Positions 1 to 8,533 of a stretch of 64,000 nt of DNA are shown in pieces. Each line of letters starts with the position of its first letter. The first letter of the stretch is position 1. Source of the DNA: CAVRQM01 sp963756975 (GTDB lineage Bacteria; Pseudomonadota; Alphaproteobacteria; Acetobacterales; Acetobacteraceae); NCBI GenBank assembly GCA_963756975.1, contig CAVWPS010000001.1, forward strand, positions 310,001-374,000, given 5' to 3'. Below the pieces are notes generated by a model. The model worked only from the letters and a program-made list of their open reading frames with translations. It was not told the DNA's origin and searched no databases. The position numbers were made by a program, and so were the translations under genes.

Positions 1-90
1 TACGCGCGCGCCGGCCGCCCGGTCGCGAACGGCCCGCTCGACGCCGAGCGGGCCGCGATCGCCGAGGCGCTGAAGCCGAAGCCGGCCTAG
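1..90 (+). CDS. C-terminal 29 codons of an unidentified protein (5' end outside window)
   Basis: An open frame runs from the first base to a TAG stop and ends AIAEALKPKPA. Codon use is typical of the neighbours. The segment GRPVANGPLDAERAAI loosely resembles the C-terminal helix of dihydrodipicolinate-synthase-family proteins, but 29 residues are too few to assign a family. Its stop overlaps the stop of the convergent RTX-like gene by a few bases. Function is not claimed. Confidence 0.4.
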   Translation, partial: YARAGRPVANGPLDAERAAIAEALKPKPA

Positions 91-2522
91 CCGAACACCG
101 GCGTCGCCGTGGTCACGCCGAACAGCGTGATCGTCGTGCCGTCGGTCAGGTGCAGCACATCGCTGCCCGCGCCCTGTGTCTGGCTGAGCTGCGACGGCGC
201 GTAGCCGGACAGGTTCAGCGTGTCGGTGCCGGCGCGGAAGCCGGTGATGAACAGGTCGCCCCCCGCCTGCCCCGCAATCACGTCGTAGGCGGCCGGGCCG
301 GCACCGGACTCGTAGACGGTGAGCCCGCCGGTTTGCAGGTTGAATTCCGTCGAACCGGCGCCGGTGAGCACGACCATCTGGCCGGCCCCGCCGTTCACGG
401 TCATGTCGCCCGCCGTCCCGGCGACGGTGGTCCGCGCACTGGCGGCACCACCGTCGACGGTCGCCTGCCCGGTCCCGGCGACGATCGTCGCGCTTCCGTC
501 GCCGGCGGCGAACACGTCCGCGCCGGTGGTGCCGAAGATCATCGTCGACGCGCCGCCCGCCTGCAGCGTCTCGGCCCCGCCGCCCGCGATCAGGATGTTG
601 GTGCCGCCGCCGCCGGTGATCACGTCGCCGCCGGTGTCCGATCCGAACACCGCCTGGTAGTCGGCGCTGGACTGGATGACGTCGTTGCCGGACGAGACGA
701 TGACGACGCGGGCGGCGGTCCCGGTGATGGTGTCGCCGCCGTTCACGCCGCCGAACACCGTCGTGTTGCCGCCGACCTCGATGAGGTCCGGCCCGGTGCC
801 GCCGACGATGATGTTCGAGCCGCCGCCGTTGCCGTCCGAGCCGCCCGCGATCAGCGTCTCGGCGCCCGCGCCCGCGAACAGGATGTTGGCCCCGCCGGCC
901 GCGCCCTGGAGCGTGTCCTGGTCGGCGATCCCGACCAGGATCGTCGAGCCGCCGCCCGCCTGCAGAAAGCTGCCGCCGCCGGCGCCGGCGAACAGCACGC
1001 CGCCGCCGGTGCCGCCATACAGCGTGGTCGAGCCGCTGCCGCCGCCGACCGTCGCCGATCCGGCCCCGCCGATGAACGTCAGATTGCCCACCCCGCCCGA
1101 TACCGCGACCGCGGTGGTGTCGGAGCCCATCGCGGTGACGGTCGCGGCCCCCGACCCGGTGTGGACAGAGTCGTTACCGAAGAGCTGCACGTTGGCCGAG
1201 CCGGCCCCGAGCACGATGTCGGACGCCCCGGTGCCGGAGGCGATCGACGTGGCCCCGGCCCCGGCGAGCACGGTCACGTTCAGGGCCGCGGTCGCCAGAT
1301 AGGTGAGCGAGCCGAGCAGGCCGGTCGCGTCGACGGTGCCGCCGGCGTTGCCCATGATCGTCGCCGACGCGGCACCGGCCAGGGACGCGGTGCCGGCGTA
1401 GTTCATGTCCACGGTGGCGGCCGCGCCGTCCGCCTCGAGGTTCAACTGGGTCGCGTAGCTGTCGACCGTGACGGTCCCGGTCGCGACGACGTTGGCGACC
1501 GTGCCGTAGAGCTGCAGCAGGTCGGTGCCGTTGCTCGCGACGCTCATCGCCTTGCCGGACAGACGGATCGTGTTGGCGCTGTCGGCCATGGTCGTGACGT
1601 CGCCGGCGCCACCGCCGAGGATGCCGTTCGAATCCAGGGTGCCGCCGTTGACCTGCACGGCGACCGCGCCCAGCAATCCGGTCTCGAGGCCGAGCCGAAC
1701 CTCGCCGCCGTCGATTTCGAGCGCCCCGCCGCCGAGGATCAGACCGTTCAGCGTCAGCACGCCGCCATCGCTGCCGACATGCCCCGTCTGACCCGACGCG
1801 ATGTTGAGGATGTTCGTCACGGTCACGTTGCCGTTGGCGGCCCCGCCGACCGCCCTCAGCAAGCCGCCGTCGAGGTTGATCGCGGTCGGGTTGATCGTCG
1901 CCGACGCATCGAGCGCCAATGTGCCGCCGGTCGTGACGAGAAGGCTGAAACTGTTCGGGACGTCGAGGCTGGCCCCGTTCTCGACCGTCACCGATCCGGA
2001 CGACAGGCCGCCGATCGTCATCGATGTCGTCGCGGTCAGCGACGCGCCCGCGCCGGTGACGTCGATGCTGCCGGCGTTCCCGTCGCCCACGACGACAATG
2101 CCCTCGGTGACTTGTCCGGCAATCGTCAGCGCGCCCGCGCCCGACGCGCCGACGATCGCGGTGTTCGACCCCGTGAGCGCGGCCCCGGCGGCGATGGTCA
2201 TGCTGCCGTCATCCTGCAGATCGGTCGGCGCGCCGGACGGCAGGTTGCCATCGGCCATGCCGGTCGCCTCGATCGAGCCGGTGACGGTGACGGTGTCGCC
2301 GAGCACCTCGATGCCGCCCAGTGCGGCGTCGCCGGAGACCGAGTACGGCGTGCCGGACCCGGTCGCGAAGACCGCGGTGTCGGTGGTCGCGGGCCCGACA
2401 TCGCTGTTCAGCCAAGACGAGCCCAGGCCGATCGCGCCATCGGCGGCGGTCGCCCAGTCCAGGGTCGCGGGAGCGGCGATCGCGGGCGAGAGCGGAAGCG
2501 CGATCTGGTTCAGAGCGGTCAT
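87..2522 (-). CDS. Large RTX-like beta-strand-repeat secreted protein
   Basis: This 811-residue protein is almost entirely low-complexity Gly/Ala/Thr/Val/Asp sequence. The first ~400 residues carry autotransporter-like beta-strand repeats (VTVTGSIEATG, GGTLDSNGILGGG). The second half has RTX-like nonapeptide-type blocks such as IVGGTGPDLIEVGGN and IFGTTGADVFAAGDGSATI. The C-terminus (FRAGTDTLNLSGY, then DVLHLTDGTTITLFGV) looks like the uncleaved secretion tail of type I (TolC/ABC) substrates. There is no N-terminal signal peptide, which fits type I export. A role as surface adhesin or S-layer-like matrix protein is inferred; no enzymatic domain is visible. No type I exporter genes lie in the window. 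The glycine-rich protein at 56591-59146 is similar in composition but lacks the RTX blocks. Confidence 0.8.
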   Translation of the reverse strand: MTALNQIALPLSPAIAAPATLDWATAADGAIGLGSSWLNSDVGPATTDTAVFATGSGTPYSVSGDAALGGIEVLGDTVTVTGSIEATGMADGNLPSGAPTDLQDDGSMTIAAGAALTGSNTAIVGASGAGALTIAGQVTEGIVVVGDGNAGSIDVTGAGASLTATTSMTIGGLSSGSVTVENGASLDVPNSFSLLVTTGGTLALDASATINPTAINLDGGLLRAVGGAANGNVTVTNILNIASGQTGHVGSDGGVLTLNGLILGGGALEIDGGEVRLGLETGLLGAVAVQVNGGTLDSNGILGGGAGDVTTMADSANTIRLSGKAMSVASNGTDLLQLYGTVANVVATGTVTVDSYATQLNLEADGAAATVDMNYAGTASLAGAASATIMGNAGGTVDATGLLGSLTYLATAALNVTVLAGAGATSIASGTGASDIVLGAGSANVQLFGNDSVHTGSGAATVTAMGSDTTAVAVSGGVGNLTFIGGAGSATVGGGSGSTTLYGGTGGGVLFAGAGGGSFLQAGGGSTILVGIADQDTLQGAAGGANILFAGAGAETLIAGGSDGNGGGSNIIVGGTGPDLIEVGGNTTVFGGVNGGDTITGTAARVVIVSSGNDVIQSSADYQAVFGSDTGGDVITGGGGTNILIAGGGAETLQAGGASTMIFGTTGADVFAAGDGSATIVAGTGQATVDGGAASARTTVAGTAGDMTVNGGAGQMVVLTGAGSTEFNLQTGGLTVYESGAGPAAYDVIAGQAGGDLFITGFRAGTDTLNLSGYAPSQLSQTQGAGSDVLHLTDGTTITLFGVTTATPVFG

Positions 2523-2574
2523 GGGGGAAGGCCTCCGTGTTGATAACGGGAGGAATACCGGCCGCTGATTGAAA

Positions 2575-2641
2575 TCTCACTAATGAGACGGCATTGCCGA
2601 ATGTCCCGCCCCGGCGTTCGGGCTTGGTCGCGATATCGCGA
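2575..2641. promoter_or_regulatory. Two palindromes upstream of the RTX-like gene
   Basis: TCTCA-ctaa-TGAGA lies at 2575-2588 and the perfect 14-bp palindrome TCGCGATATCGCGA at 2628-2641, both upstream of the start at 2522. Their position suits regulator binding sites for the RTX-like gene, but no regulator can be named. The rest of 2523-2789 shows no convincing gene. Confidence 0.3.
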
Positions 2642-2789
2642 AGACCCGGCAGCAGCGGTCGGTATGCTGCTCGGCTACGCCCTTCGAGCGCGCCATGATC
2701 CGTGAACGGAACATCGGCCGGGATCGCTGCCGCGCGCGCAGAGGGCCGAGTCGGCGGCCGGCGTCGGAAGCTGGACGCCGTCAAGCGGC

Positions 2790-2909
2790 GGGGAGATCGC
2801 CGAAAGTGTCATTACCGGCCGCAAGTCCGGGGCGGACATGGCGCGGCTCTATAACGTCAGCCAACCAACCGTGTCCCGCATCGTCGCCCAGCACCGCACG
2901 ACGGACTAA
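2790..2909 (+). pseudogene. Remnant of a serine resolvase/invertase (C-terminal HTH only)
   Basis: This short frame reads GEIAESVITGRKSGADM followed by ARLYNVSQPTVSRIVAQHR and a TAA stop. It is the Hin/resolvase-type helix-turn-helix (HTH_7) that ends serine recombinases: the helix pair with the turn at LYNVSQPTVSRI is unmistakable. The ~140-residue catalytic domain with its active-site serine is missing, and no start codon or upstream homologous sequence is visible. It is therefore a decayed piece of a mobile element. It marks the left side of a lower-GC patch that ends at an MFS transporter stump near 4830. Confidence 0.75.
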
Positions 2910-2963
2910 ACGCGTTCTAACACCGACCCGGTCAAAGAACTAATTATGCGCGTTCTGGTCTTC

Positions 2964-3830
2964 TTAAGGCTGACTAGAGACTGCTGAGAATTCGGGCTTG
3001 CGAACCAGATCACGGCATTTGCGTAGGAAGTCGCCCTGAAAGGGTGCGGACGCCAGCGCCGGCGGTAGCGCCACCTCCTTGCCGCCCGAGACAAAGATGC
3101 CGGATTGGTCATTCCATTTCGATGCGAACGCGGTATCGAATATCTTGCGTGCTCCTTTGCTCGGAGCTGGCAGGATGGAATAAAACAGGCGCATCCACAG
3201 CGGCGTCCCCTTGCCCCTCGTCAAGCGGGTCTTGTTCGGACCTGGATCAGCGGTGCGGATGAGGATGCCGTCGCTCGCCAATTCCGCCGCCAGCGCGGCC
3301 GTGATGACGTTTAGCGCCTGCTTTGAATTAACGTAGGGCCCGTAGAGCTTCTTGAATTCGGTCGGCTTTAGCAACGCCGTCCAGTCGAGAGTCTTGGCCC
3401 CCGTCGCGATGCCTGCGGATGTGCTGACCACCATAGCCCGCCCTGCGGCCCTGAGCGCAGGGCGCAGCCGATCGATCAGTTGCAGCGGGGCCAGGGTGTT
3501 GACCTCGAAATGCAGCTCGCGGCCCTGCGGGGAGAACTGCAAAGTCTCGGTGAGCACGCCGGCGTTGTTGAACAGGAAGTCGATGCGCGGGTGGCCAGCA
3601 AGCAGCTCTGTGCATAGACGTTGAATATCAACTGGATTCGCGAGATCGACGCCGTAGGCGCCGAGCACCGCTCCCGGAGTGATCCTGTTCAACTCGCCGG
3701 AGAACGTCTCGGACTTTTGCTGATCGCGGTCGACGAGCACCAGCTTCACGCCTTTCGCGGCGATCTGCCGGCAGAGTTCCGAGCCGAGGCCGCCATAGGC
3801 GCCGGTTACCACCGCAATTTTCGTCGCCAT
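2964..3830 (-). CDS. Short-chain dehydrogenase/reductase
   Basis: A 288-residue classical-like SDR. It opens with the Rossmann motif TGAYGGLG (residues 8-15), has the NNAGV motif near residue 90, the catalytic-site serine in VVSTSAG, and YVNSK as the catalytic YxxxK. A C-terminal extension beyond ~residue 220 (TPLWMRLFYSI) resembles retinol-dehydrogenase-like SDRs. The ATG at 3830 is chosen because it lies just before the nucleotide-binding motif; the longer open frame upstream is a shadow of the cupin gene. The gene follows the cupin gene by 2 bases, so the two are probably co-transcribed and controlled by the divergent HxlR regulator. The substrate is unknown. GC content is lower than in flanking genes, suggesting transfer. 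Confidence 0.85.
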   Translation of the reverse strand: MATKIAVVTGAYGGLGSELCRQIAAKGVKLVLVDRDQQKSETFSGELNRITPGAVLGAYGVDLANPVDIQRLCTELLAGHPRIDFLFNNAGVLTETLQFSPQGRELHFEVNTLAPLQLIDRLRPALRAAGRAMVVSTSAGIATGAKTLDWTALLKPTEFKKLYGPYVNSKQALNVITAALAAELASDGILIRTADPGPNKTRLTRGKGTPLWMRLFYSILPAPSKGARKIFDTAFASKWNDQSGIFVSGGKEVALPPALASAPFQGDFLRKCRDLVRKPEFSAVSSQP

Positions 3831-3832
3831 CG

Positions 3833-4252
3833 TTATGGAGCGGCCATGCGCAGGAACGGCTTGGCCGGATCGCTCACCTGCACGATCACGTATTCGGTCG
3901 GTCCATCCGGGCCGCTGCGTCCGCGCAAGACGACACCGACCGGCTCGACAAAGCCCTCGCCGGCCCGCACCACGGCATCCGGCCGATGGTCCTTGAACTC
4001 GAGAGTGAAGCTGCCGGTCACGATGTAATACATCGGCGAGGCGTCGTGCGTGTGCCACGGCGTCGTCATCCCAGGTGGGAGACTGTCGTGATAGATGCGA
4101 ACCTCCTTAACCGGCCCGTCCGCGACGGCGTCCTTGGACAGCTGCCGCAGGATCGGCTCGGGTAAGCGCATTCCAGGGGGCGGTGCGGATTGCGCGTTAG
4201 CCAATTGCGAGGCGCAGCAAGCAGCCAGAACCGCGATGACACTCATCCGCAT
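3833..4252 (-). CDS. Exported cupin-domain protein
   Basis: 139 residues. The first ~20 (MRMSVIAVLAACCASQLANA) form a Sec signal peptide. A single cupin fold follows, with the metal-binding-type motif HTHDASPMYYIVTGSF and a later GEGFVEPVGVV strand. It probably acts in the periplasm as a small metal-binding or sensor/isomerase-like cupin. It is the first gene of a two-gene unit with an SDR and is divergent from an HxlR regulator, an arrangement common for electrophile- or quinone-responsive units. Exact function is unknown. Confidence 0.8.
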   Translation of the reverse strand: MRMSVIAVLAACCASQLANAQSAPPPGMRLPEPILRQLSKDAVADGPVKEVRIYHDSLPPGMTTPWHTHDASPMYYIVTGSFTLEFKDHRPDAVVRAGEGFVEPVGVVLRGRSGPDGPTEYVIVQVSDPAKPFLRMAAP

Positions 4253-4279
4253 TCGGAGACGCCTTTCTTGGACGGTAGT

Positions 4280-4326
4280 GTCCTATACGCCGTCTACGAG
4301 CTAGGATGGAGTTCACCAAGTAGGAC
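4280..4326. promoter_or_regulatory. Candidate HxlR operator in divergent promoter region
   Basis: Between the cupin start (4252) and the HxlR start (4343), GTCCTA at 4280-4285 is the inverted complement of TAGGAC at 4321-4326. A further TAGGA core lies at about 4302-4306. Repeated TAGGA/TCCTA half sites in the only divergent intergenic space of the unit suit autoregulation by the adjacent HxlR protein. This is inference from position and symmetry. Confidence 0.35.
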
Positions 4327-4342
4327 GAATTTACAGACTAGT

Positions 4343-4720
4343 ATGGAAAACCAGACCGACCCTGCCGCACAGGATAGAACTAGCGAGTTCGAGAGCCTGC
4401 CAAGGGCCGTTCTGGCGACCGCGGCCGCTATTGGCGGCAAGTGGAAGATACCGGTCATCTGGATGCTATGGTTGCGGGCACGACGGTTCGGCGAACTGCG
4501 GCGCGCCCTTCCTGGGATCACGCAACACATGCTCACGTTGACGCTGCGCGAACTGGAACGTGATGGCCTGGTCAGTCGGACAGTGTTCGCCGAGGTTCCC
4601 CTTCGCGTGGAATATGCCTTGACCGAAGACAGCACAGAGCTTTGCGGTGTCTTCGAGGCAATGCAGAAATGGGGCGTTCGGCTGACAGGCGAAGCAATCA
4701 AGACGGCAGAGACAATCTAA
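4343..4720 (+). CDS. HxlR-family winged-helix transcriptional regulator
   Basis: A 125-residue protein with the typical HxlR core: IGGKWKIPVIWMLW (residues ~31-44), FGELRRALPGITQHMLTLTL as recognition region, LERDGLVSRTVFAEVP, and the wing VEYALTEDS. HxlR proteins (YodB, HypR and relatives) sense electrophiles, aldehydes or disulfide stress and usually regulate an adjacent divergent oxidoreductase. Start choice: the ATG at 4343 begins the hydrophilic leader MENQTDPAAQDR, while the longer frame upstream runs through the promoter. There is no conserved N-terminal cysteine. It probably controls the divergent cupin-SDR pair. Confidence 0.88.
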   Translation: MENQTDPAAQDRTSEFESLPRAVLATAAAIGGKWKIPVIWMLWLRARRFGELRRALPGITQHMLTLTLRELERDGLVSRTVFAEVPLRVEYALTEDSTELCGVFEAMQKWGVRLTGEAIKTAETI

Positions 4721-4829
4721 ACTGGCTGATCGTAGCTGTAGTCCTATGTTATCCCGCTGGACTTCAGTGCAGCATCATCCTGGCAAACAAGAGTCATTTC
4801 CTGCAGCAAAGCCGTCTGCGTCATTTTCT

Positions 4830-4985
4830 GTCCTGTTCGGCGGCACCCCGCTCGGGGCGCCGATCGTGGGCTGGGTCGCCGACCGGTTCGGCCCGCGCTG
4901 GGCGCTCGGCGTCGGCGCCCTATCGGGGTTTTCCGCACTCGCCGCCGGATTGTTCTATCTCGCGACCCGCCCGCGCGAGCGCTGA
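4830..4985 (+). pseudogene. 3' stump of an MFS transporter gene
   Basis: The frame gives VLFGGTPLGAPIVGWVADRF and then GPRWALGVGALSGFSALAAG, a conserved MFS transmembrane/loop segment (G-x-x-x-D-R-x-G) followed by a final helix and a short basic tail ending RPRER. Only about 50 residues of a ~400-residue transporter remain. Sequence upstream of about 4830 is unrelated. The break coincides with the right edge of the lower-GC SDR/cupin/HxlR patch, so the transporter was probably truncated by that insertion. Confidence 0.7.
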
Positions 4986-5013
4986 ACGCGGGTCGCGCCC
5001 GTCCGGTGCGGCT

Positions 5014-6330
5014 TCAAGCGCGGCTCGCCACCATCCGCGTGCCGCCGCCATCCGCGTCGCCGATCGACAGCTCCCAGCCCTGCGCCCGCAACAACTCCCG
5101 GGCGATCGGCAGGCCGAGCCCGATGCCGCCGGTCGACCGGTTGCGGCTGCCCTCCAGCCGGACGAACGGCTCCATGACACGGGCGCGGTCGGCGGCCGGG
5201 ATGCCGGGGCCGTCGTCGTCGATCGTGACGGTGACCGGGTTCAGGCCGAGGCTCACGCGCGCCGCCCCGCCATAGGCGACCGCGTTGCCGACGAGGTTCG
5301 CGAACGCCCGGCGCAACGCGGTCGGCCGTCCCTCGATGGCCAGCGACCGGGGGCCGTCGTACGACAGCCCGGCCGGCCCCTCGGTCCGCGCATCGGCCGC
5401 GTCGTCCAGCACCGAGCGCAGCAGCTCGGCCAGATCGAGCGTCACCGCCGCCTCCCCGCCTAGGCTGTCGCGGCCGAAGGCCAGGGTCGCCGAGACCAGC
5501 GCCTCCAGCTCGTCGAGGTCGGCCAGCATTTTGGCGCGCAGCGCGTCGTCGTCCATGAATTCCGCGCGCAGCCTCATCCGGGTGATCGGCGTCCGCAGAT
5601 CGTGGCTGATGGCGGTCAGCATGAACGTCCGCTCGGCGACGGCGCGGCGGATGCGCCCGGCCATCAGGTTGAACGCGCGGGCGGCGAGCGCCACCTCCGC
5701 CGGCCCGGCCTCCGGCAGCGGGGCGGCCGCGACATCGCGGCCGAGCGCGTCGGCGGCGGCGGCCAGCGTGCCGACCGGGGCCACCAGCCGGCGCGACGCC
5801 CAGACCGACACGGCGACGGCCGCGACCGTCATCACCGCGAACGCCATCAGGAACCCGGCATCGTTCCAGGGTTGCGGCGGCAGGAACGGCTCGGTCACCG
5901 TCAGCCACGTCCCGTCCGGCAGCCGCCACGCGAACCGCAGCTTCCGCGTCCGGTACGACCCCGCGATGGTGATCTGCTTGGCGCGCGCGGCGAGCGGCAC
6001 GGCGACGAGTTGCATGTCGACGTGCAGCAGCCGGTTCAGCGGCTGCGGGGTCGGCACGTCGGGCAGCGGCGGCTCGACGGCGAGCGACACGGTCGGGCCG
6101 TCCCGCGCGTCGAGTTCGTCCACCAGTGTCGCGCGCTGTTCCGGCGGCGTCAGGGCGACCGTCCGGTACAGCGCCATGACGCGCACGCCGAGGTCGCGCG
6201 CCTGCGCCAGCCGCAGCAGGTCGGCGCGATCGGACGCGTAGATCGACAGTCCGGCCAACTGTGCGACGACCAGCACCGCCGCCATGCCGAGCGCCGTACG
6301 GCTGGCGAGACTGCGCGGCCACAGCCTCAC
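5014..6330 (-). CDS. Sensor histidine kinase (HAMP, HisKA, HATPase)
   Basis: A 438-residue membrane kinase. TM1 is at ~10-32, a periplasmic sensor loop at ~33-160, and TM2 at ~162-182. A HAMP segment ends near RRLVAPVGTLAAAADALGRD. The HisKA box is ISHDLRTPITRMRLRAEFM, with the phospho-accepting histidine. The ATPase shows the N box (ANLVGNAVAYGG), G1 (DDDGPGIP) and G2 (GGIGLGLPIA). It overlaps the response regulator gene at 6327-7061 by 4 bases, so the two form a cognate pair. The short helical periplasmic loop gives no clear ligand; EnvZ-like kinases of this build often sense envelope or ionic conditions. Confidence 0.93.
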   Translation of the reverse strand: MRLWPRSLASRTALGMAAVLVVAQLAGLSIYASDRADLLRLAQARDLGVRVMALYRTVALTPPEQRATLVDELDARDGPTVSLAVEPPLPDVPTPQPLNRLLHVDMQLVAVPLAARAKQITIAGSYRTRKLRFAWRLPDGTWLTVTEPFLPPQPWNDAGFLMAFAVMTVAAVAVSVWASRRLVAPVGTLAAAADALGRDVAAAPLPEAGPAEVALAARAFNLMAGRIRRAVAERTFMLTAISHDLRTPITRMRLRAEFMDDDALRAKMLADLDELEALVSATLAFGRDSLGGEAAVTLDLAELLRSVLDDAADARTEGPAGLSYDGPRSLAIEGRPTALRRAFANLVGNAVAYGGAARVSLGLNPVTVTIDDDGPGIPAADRARVMEPFVRLEGSRNRSTGGIGLGLPIARELLRAQGWELSIGDADGGGTRMVASRA

Positions 6331-7061
6331 GGTTCGCGGACCACCTCGGCCGCCAGCAGATAGCCGCCACCGCGCACGGTTTTAATCAGCGTCGCCTGCC
6401 GCCCCTCGTCGCGCAGTTTCCGGCGCAACCGGCTGATGGCGACGTCGATCGCGCGATCCACCGCACCCGCGCCGCGACCGTGCAGCAGGTCGAGCAGGCG
6501 GTCGCGGGTGAGCACGCGGTTCGGCAGTTCGACGAGGGCCGCGAGCAACTCGTACTCGCCGCCCGTCAGTGCGATCTCGGTCCCGTCCGCGTCCAGCAGC
6601 CGCCGCCGCACGGCGTCCAGCGTGAAGCCGGCGAACGTGGCCGTGCGGGAGACCGGCCGCTCCGGCGCTTCGGCGCGGCGTAACACGGCGCGAATCCGGG
6701 CCAGCAGTTCGCGCGGGTTGAACGGCTTGCTGACGTAATCGTCGGCCCCGAGTTCGAGGCCGACGATGCGGTCGGTGTCCTCGGCCATCGCGGTCAGCAT
6801 GATGACGGCGACGTCCGATTGCGAGCGGAACCAGCGGCACAGATCGAGCCCGCTCTCGCCGGGCAGCATCAGGTCGAGCACCACCAGCTGGAAATGCCCG
6901 AGCGCCCATACTTTCCGCGCCTGCGGACCGTCCGCGGCGACGCTCACGCGCAGCCGGTTGCGTTCGAGGAAGCGGGCCAGCAGCTCGCGGATTTCCCGGT
7001 CGTCGTCGACCACCAGGATGTGCGGCATCGACGCTTCGGCGGCGGGTGCCGAGGTGATCAC
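6327..7061 (-). CDS. OmpR-family response regulator
   Basis: A receiver domain starts MPHILVVDDDREIREL, with phospho-acceptor Asp in VVLDLMLPGESG, Thr in MLTAMAED and Lys in VSKPFNPREL. It is followed by a C-terminal winged helix (LTGGEYELLAALVELPNRVLTR, ending IKTVRGGGYLLA). Two starts are possible: a GTG at 7061 that overlaps the rmuC stop (GTGA) and an ATG at 7028. The family's usual N-terminus favours the ATG, the coupling favours the GTG. It is translationally coupled to the downstream kinase gene. Targets are unknown. Confidence 0.93.
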   Translation of the reverse strand: MITSAPAAEASMPHILVVDDDREIRELLARFLERNRLRVSVAADGPQARKVWALGHFQLVVLDLMLPGESGLDLCRWFRSQSDVAVIMLTAMAEDTDRIVGLELGADDYVSKPFNPRELLARIRAVLRRAEAPERPVSRTATFAGFTLDAVRRRLLDADGTEIALTGGEYELLAALVELPNRVLTRDRLLDLLHGRGAGAVDRAIDVAISRLRRKLRDEGRQATLIKTVRGGGYLLAAEVVREP

Positions 7062-8452
7062 GTGACCGTTTCGTCGCTCAGCGCCAGCGTCGGCGGATCC
7101 AGCCCGAGGATCGCGTCCGACTGCTCCGCCTCGATCTCGGTCACGGTCTGGAGCCGCCGGCCGACCGCTTTCGTGCGGGTGCGAAGGCCGCTGAACCCGT
7201 CGCTGACGGCGACCGCCTTCTCGCCGAGCTTATCGAGCGCGTCGGAAAGTTTCTTCCACTCGGCACGCACGGCGCCGAGGGTCTGGCCGATCTCGCTGGC
7301 ACGGCGTTCGAGGCTCAGCGTCAGATGCCCGACGCGGACCGCGTGCAGGAACGCGGGCAACAGGCTCGGCCCCATGACGATGATCTTCGCCTCGTTGCGG
7401 AGCGCCTGGATCAGGCCGGGGATGCGGGCGATTTCGGCGAACAGGCTGTCGGACGGGACGTACAGGACGGCGAAATCGGACGTCAGCGGGGGCACGACGT
7501 ATTTGCTGAAGATCGACGCCGCCTCCTTGCGGATCGCGCGTTCGAGGTCGGCGCGCGCCTGCTTCTCGGCGTCGCGGTCGCCCGTCTCGGCGGCGGTGAG
7601 CAGGCGGTCGTACGCCTCGGTCGGGAACTTGCTGTCGACCGGGAGCCACATCTCGGTGTCGCCGCGCGACGGGATGCGGATGGCGAAGTCGACCATCTCC
7701 CCGCTGCCCTCGCGCAGCTTCTTGCGCCGTTCGTAGCCGCCGGGCTGGAGGTGTTCGTCGAGCATCGTCTCGACCTGCGCCTCGCCCCAGCCGCCGCGCG
7801 AGGCGACGTTGCTGAACAGGCGCTTCAAGTCGCCGACCTGGCTCGCGACCGATTGCACCTGGCCGATCGCCTGCTGGACGGCGGCGAACTGCTCCGCCAC
7901 GCGCTGAAAACTCTCGCCGACCTGCTTTTCGAGCGCGGCCTGGAGCTTTTCGTCCACGGCGGCGCGCATCTCGTTGAGTTTCTGCTCGTTGCCGGCGCGC
8001 ATCTCGGTCAGGCTCAGCCCGACTTGGGTCCGCAGCGCCTCGCCCTCGGCGCGCAGGCGGTTGGCGACCGTCTCGCCGAGCGCGGTCAGGCCGATCTGCG
8101 ACCGGGCATCCGCCTCGCGCAGCAGCTTGCCCATCGCTTCGAGCTGGCCCGCCTGCGCGCGGCCGAAGGTTTCCAGCGCCCCACGGGTGTCGGTCGCGGA
8201 CGCGCCGAGGCGGTCGGTGATCTCGGACCGGAACGCGCCCACGACCGCCTGCATCGCGACGTTGCCGGCCATCACCCGGTCGAACGCGTCGGCCTGGCCC
8301 TTGGACAGTTCGGCGCGGAGGGTGGTGGCGAGTTCGGCGAGTTGCGGGGCCACCGGTTCAGGGGCCGAGCGGCCGCCGCGCAGCACGATTGCGGCGATGA
8401 GGCAGAGGAGGCCGAAGCCGGCCAGCAGCCACGCGATCGGGTCGGTTTGCAT
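7058..8452 (-). CDS. rmuC: DNA recombination protein RmuC
   Basis: 464 residues. One N-terminal membrane helix (IAWLLAGFGLLCLIAAIVL) is followed by a long coiled-coil (~40-210) and the RmuC nuclease-like core: GGWGEAQVETMLDEHLQPG, then VDSKFPTEAYDRLLTA, FVVPP-type sequence VVPPLTSDFAVLYVPSDSLF, and MGPSLLPAFLHAVRVGH. RmuC limits inversion-type rearrangements at short inverted repeats in E. coli. The ATG at 8452 is chosen because it directly precedes the membrane helix; the 12 extra codons upstream are Arg/Pro-rich. It lies upstream of, and overlaps, the two-component genes. Confidence 0.93.
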   Translation of the reverse strand: MQTDPIAWLLAGFGLLCLIAAIVLRGGRSAPEPVAPQLAELATTLRAELSKGQADAFDRVMAGNVAMQAVVGAFRSEITDRLGASATDTRGALETFGRAQAGQLEAMGKLLREADARSQIGLTALGETVANRLRAEGEALRTQVGLSLTEMRAGNEQKLNEMRAAVDEKLQAALEKQVGESFQRVAEQFAAVQQAIGQVQSVASQVGDLKRLFSNVASRGGWGEAQVETMLDEHLQPGGYERRKKLREGSGEMVDFAIRIPSRGDTEMWLPVDSKFPTEAYDRLLTAAETGDRDAEKQARADLERAIRKEAASIFSKYVVPPLTSDFAVLYVPSDSLFAEIARIPGLIQALRNEAKIIVMGPSLLPAFLHAVRVGHLTLSLERRASEIGQTLGAVRAEWKKLSDALDKLGEKAVAVSDGFSGLRTRTKAVGRRLQTVTEIEAEQSDAILGLDPPTLALSDETVT

Positions 8453-8533
8453 GGCGTGATTGTCGCGCGGCGGGCGCGGGCGTCGCAAGCGACGTACTGT
8501 TTCGGCGAATGGCGCGCGTCGCCGCCCGCCGAG

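Noticed and set aside
150..2543. A 797-codon plus-strand frame opposite the RTX-like gene
   Set aside because: It is a GC-rich antisense shadow: Arg/Gly/Ala-dominated, no family motif, and the minus-strand frame has clear repeats and a secretion tail.
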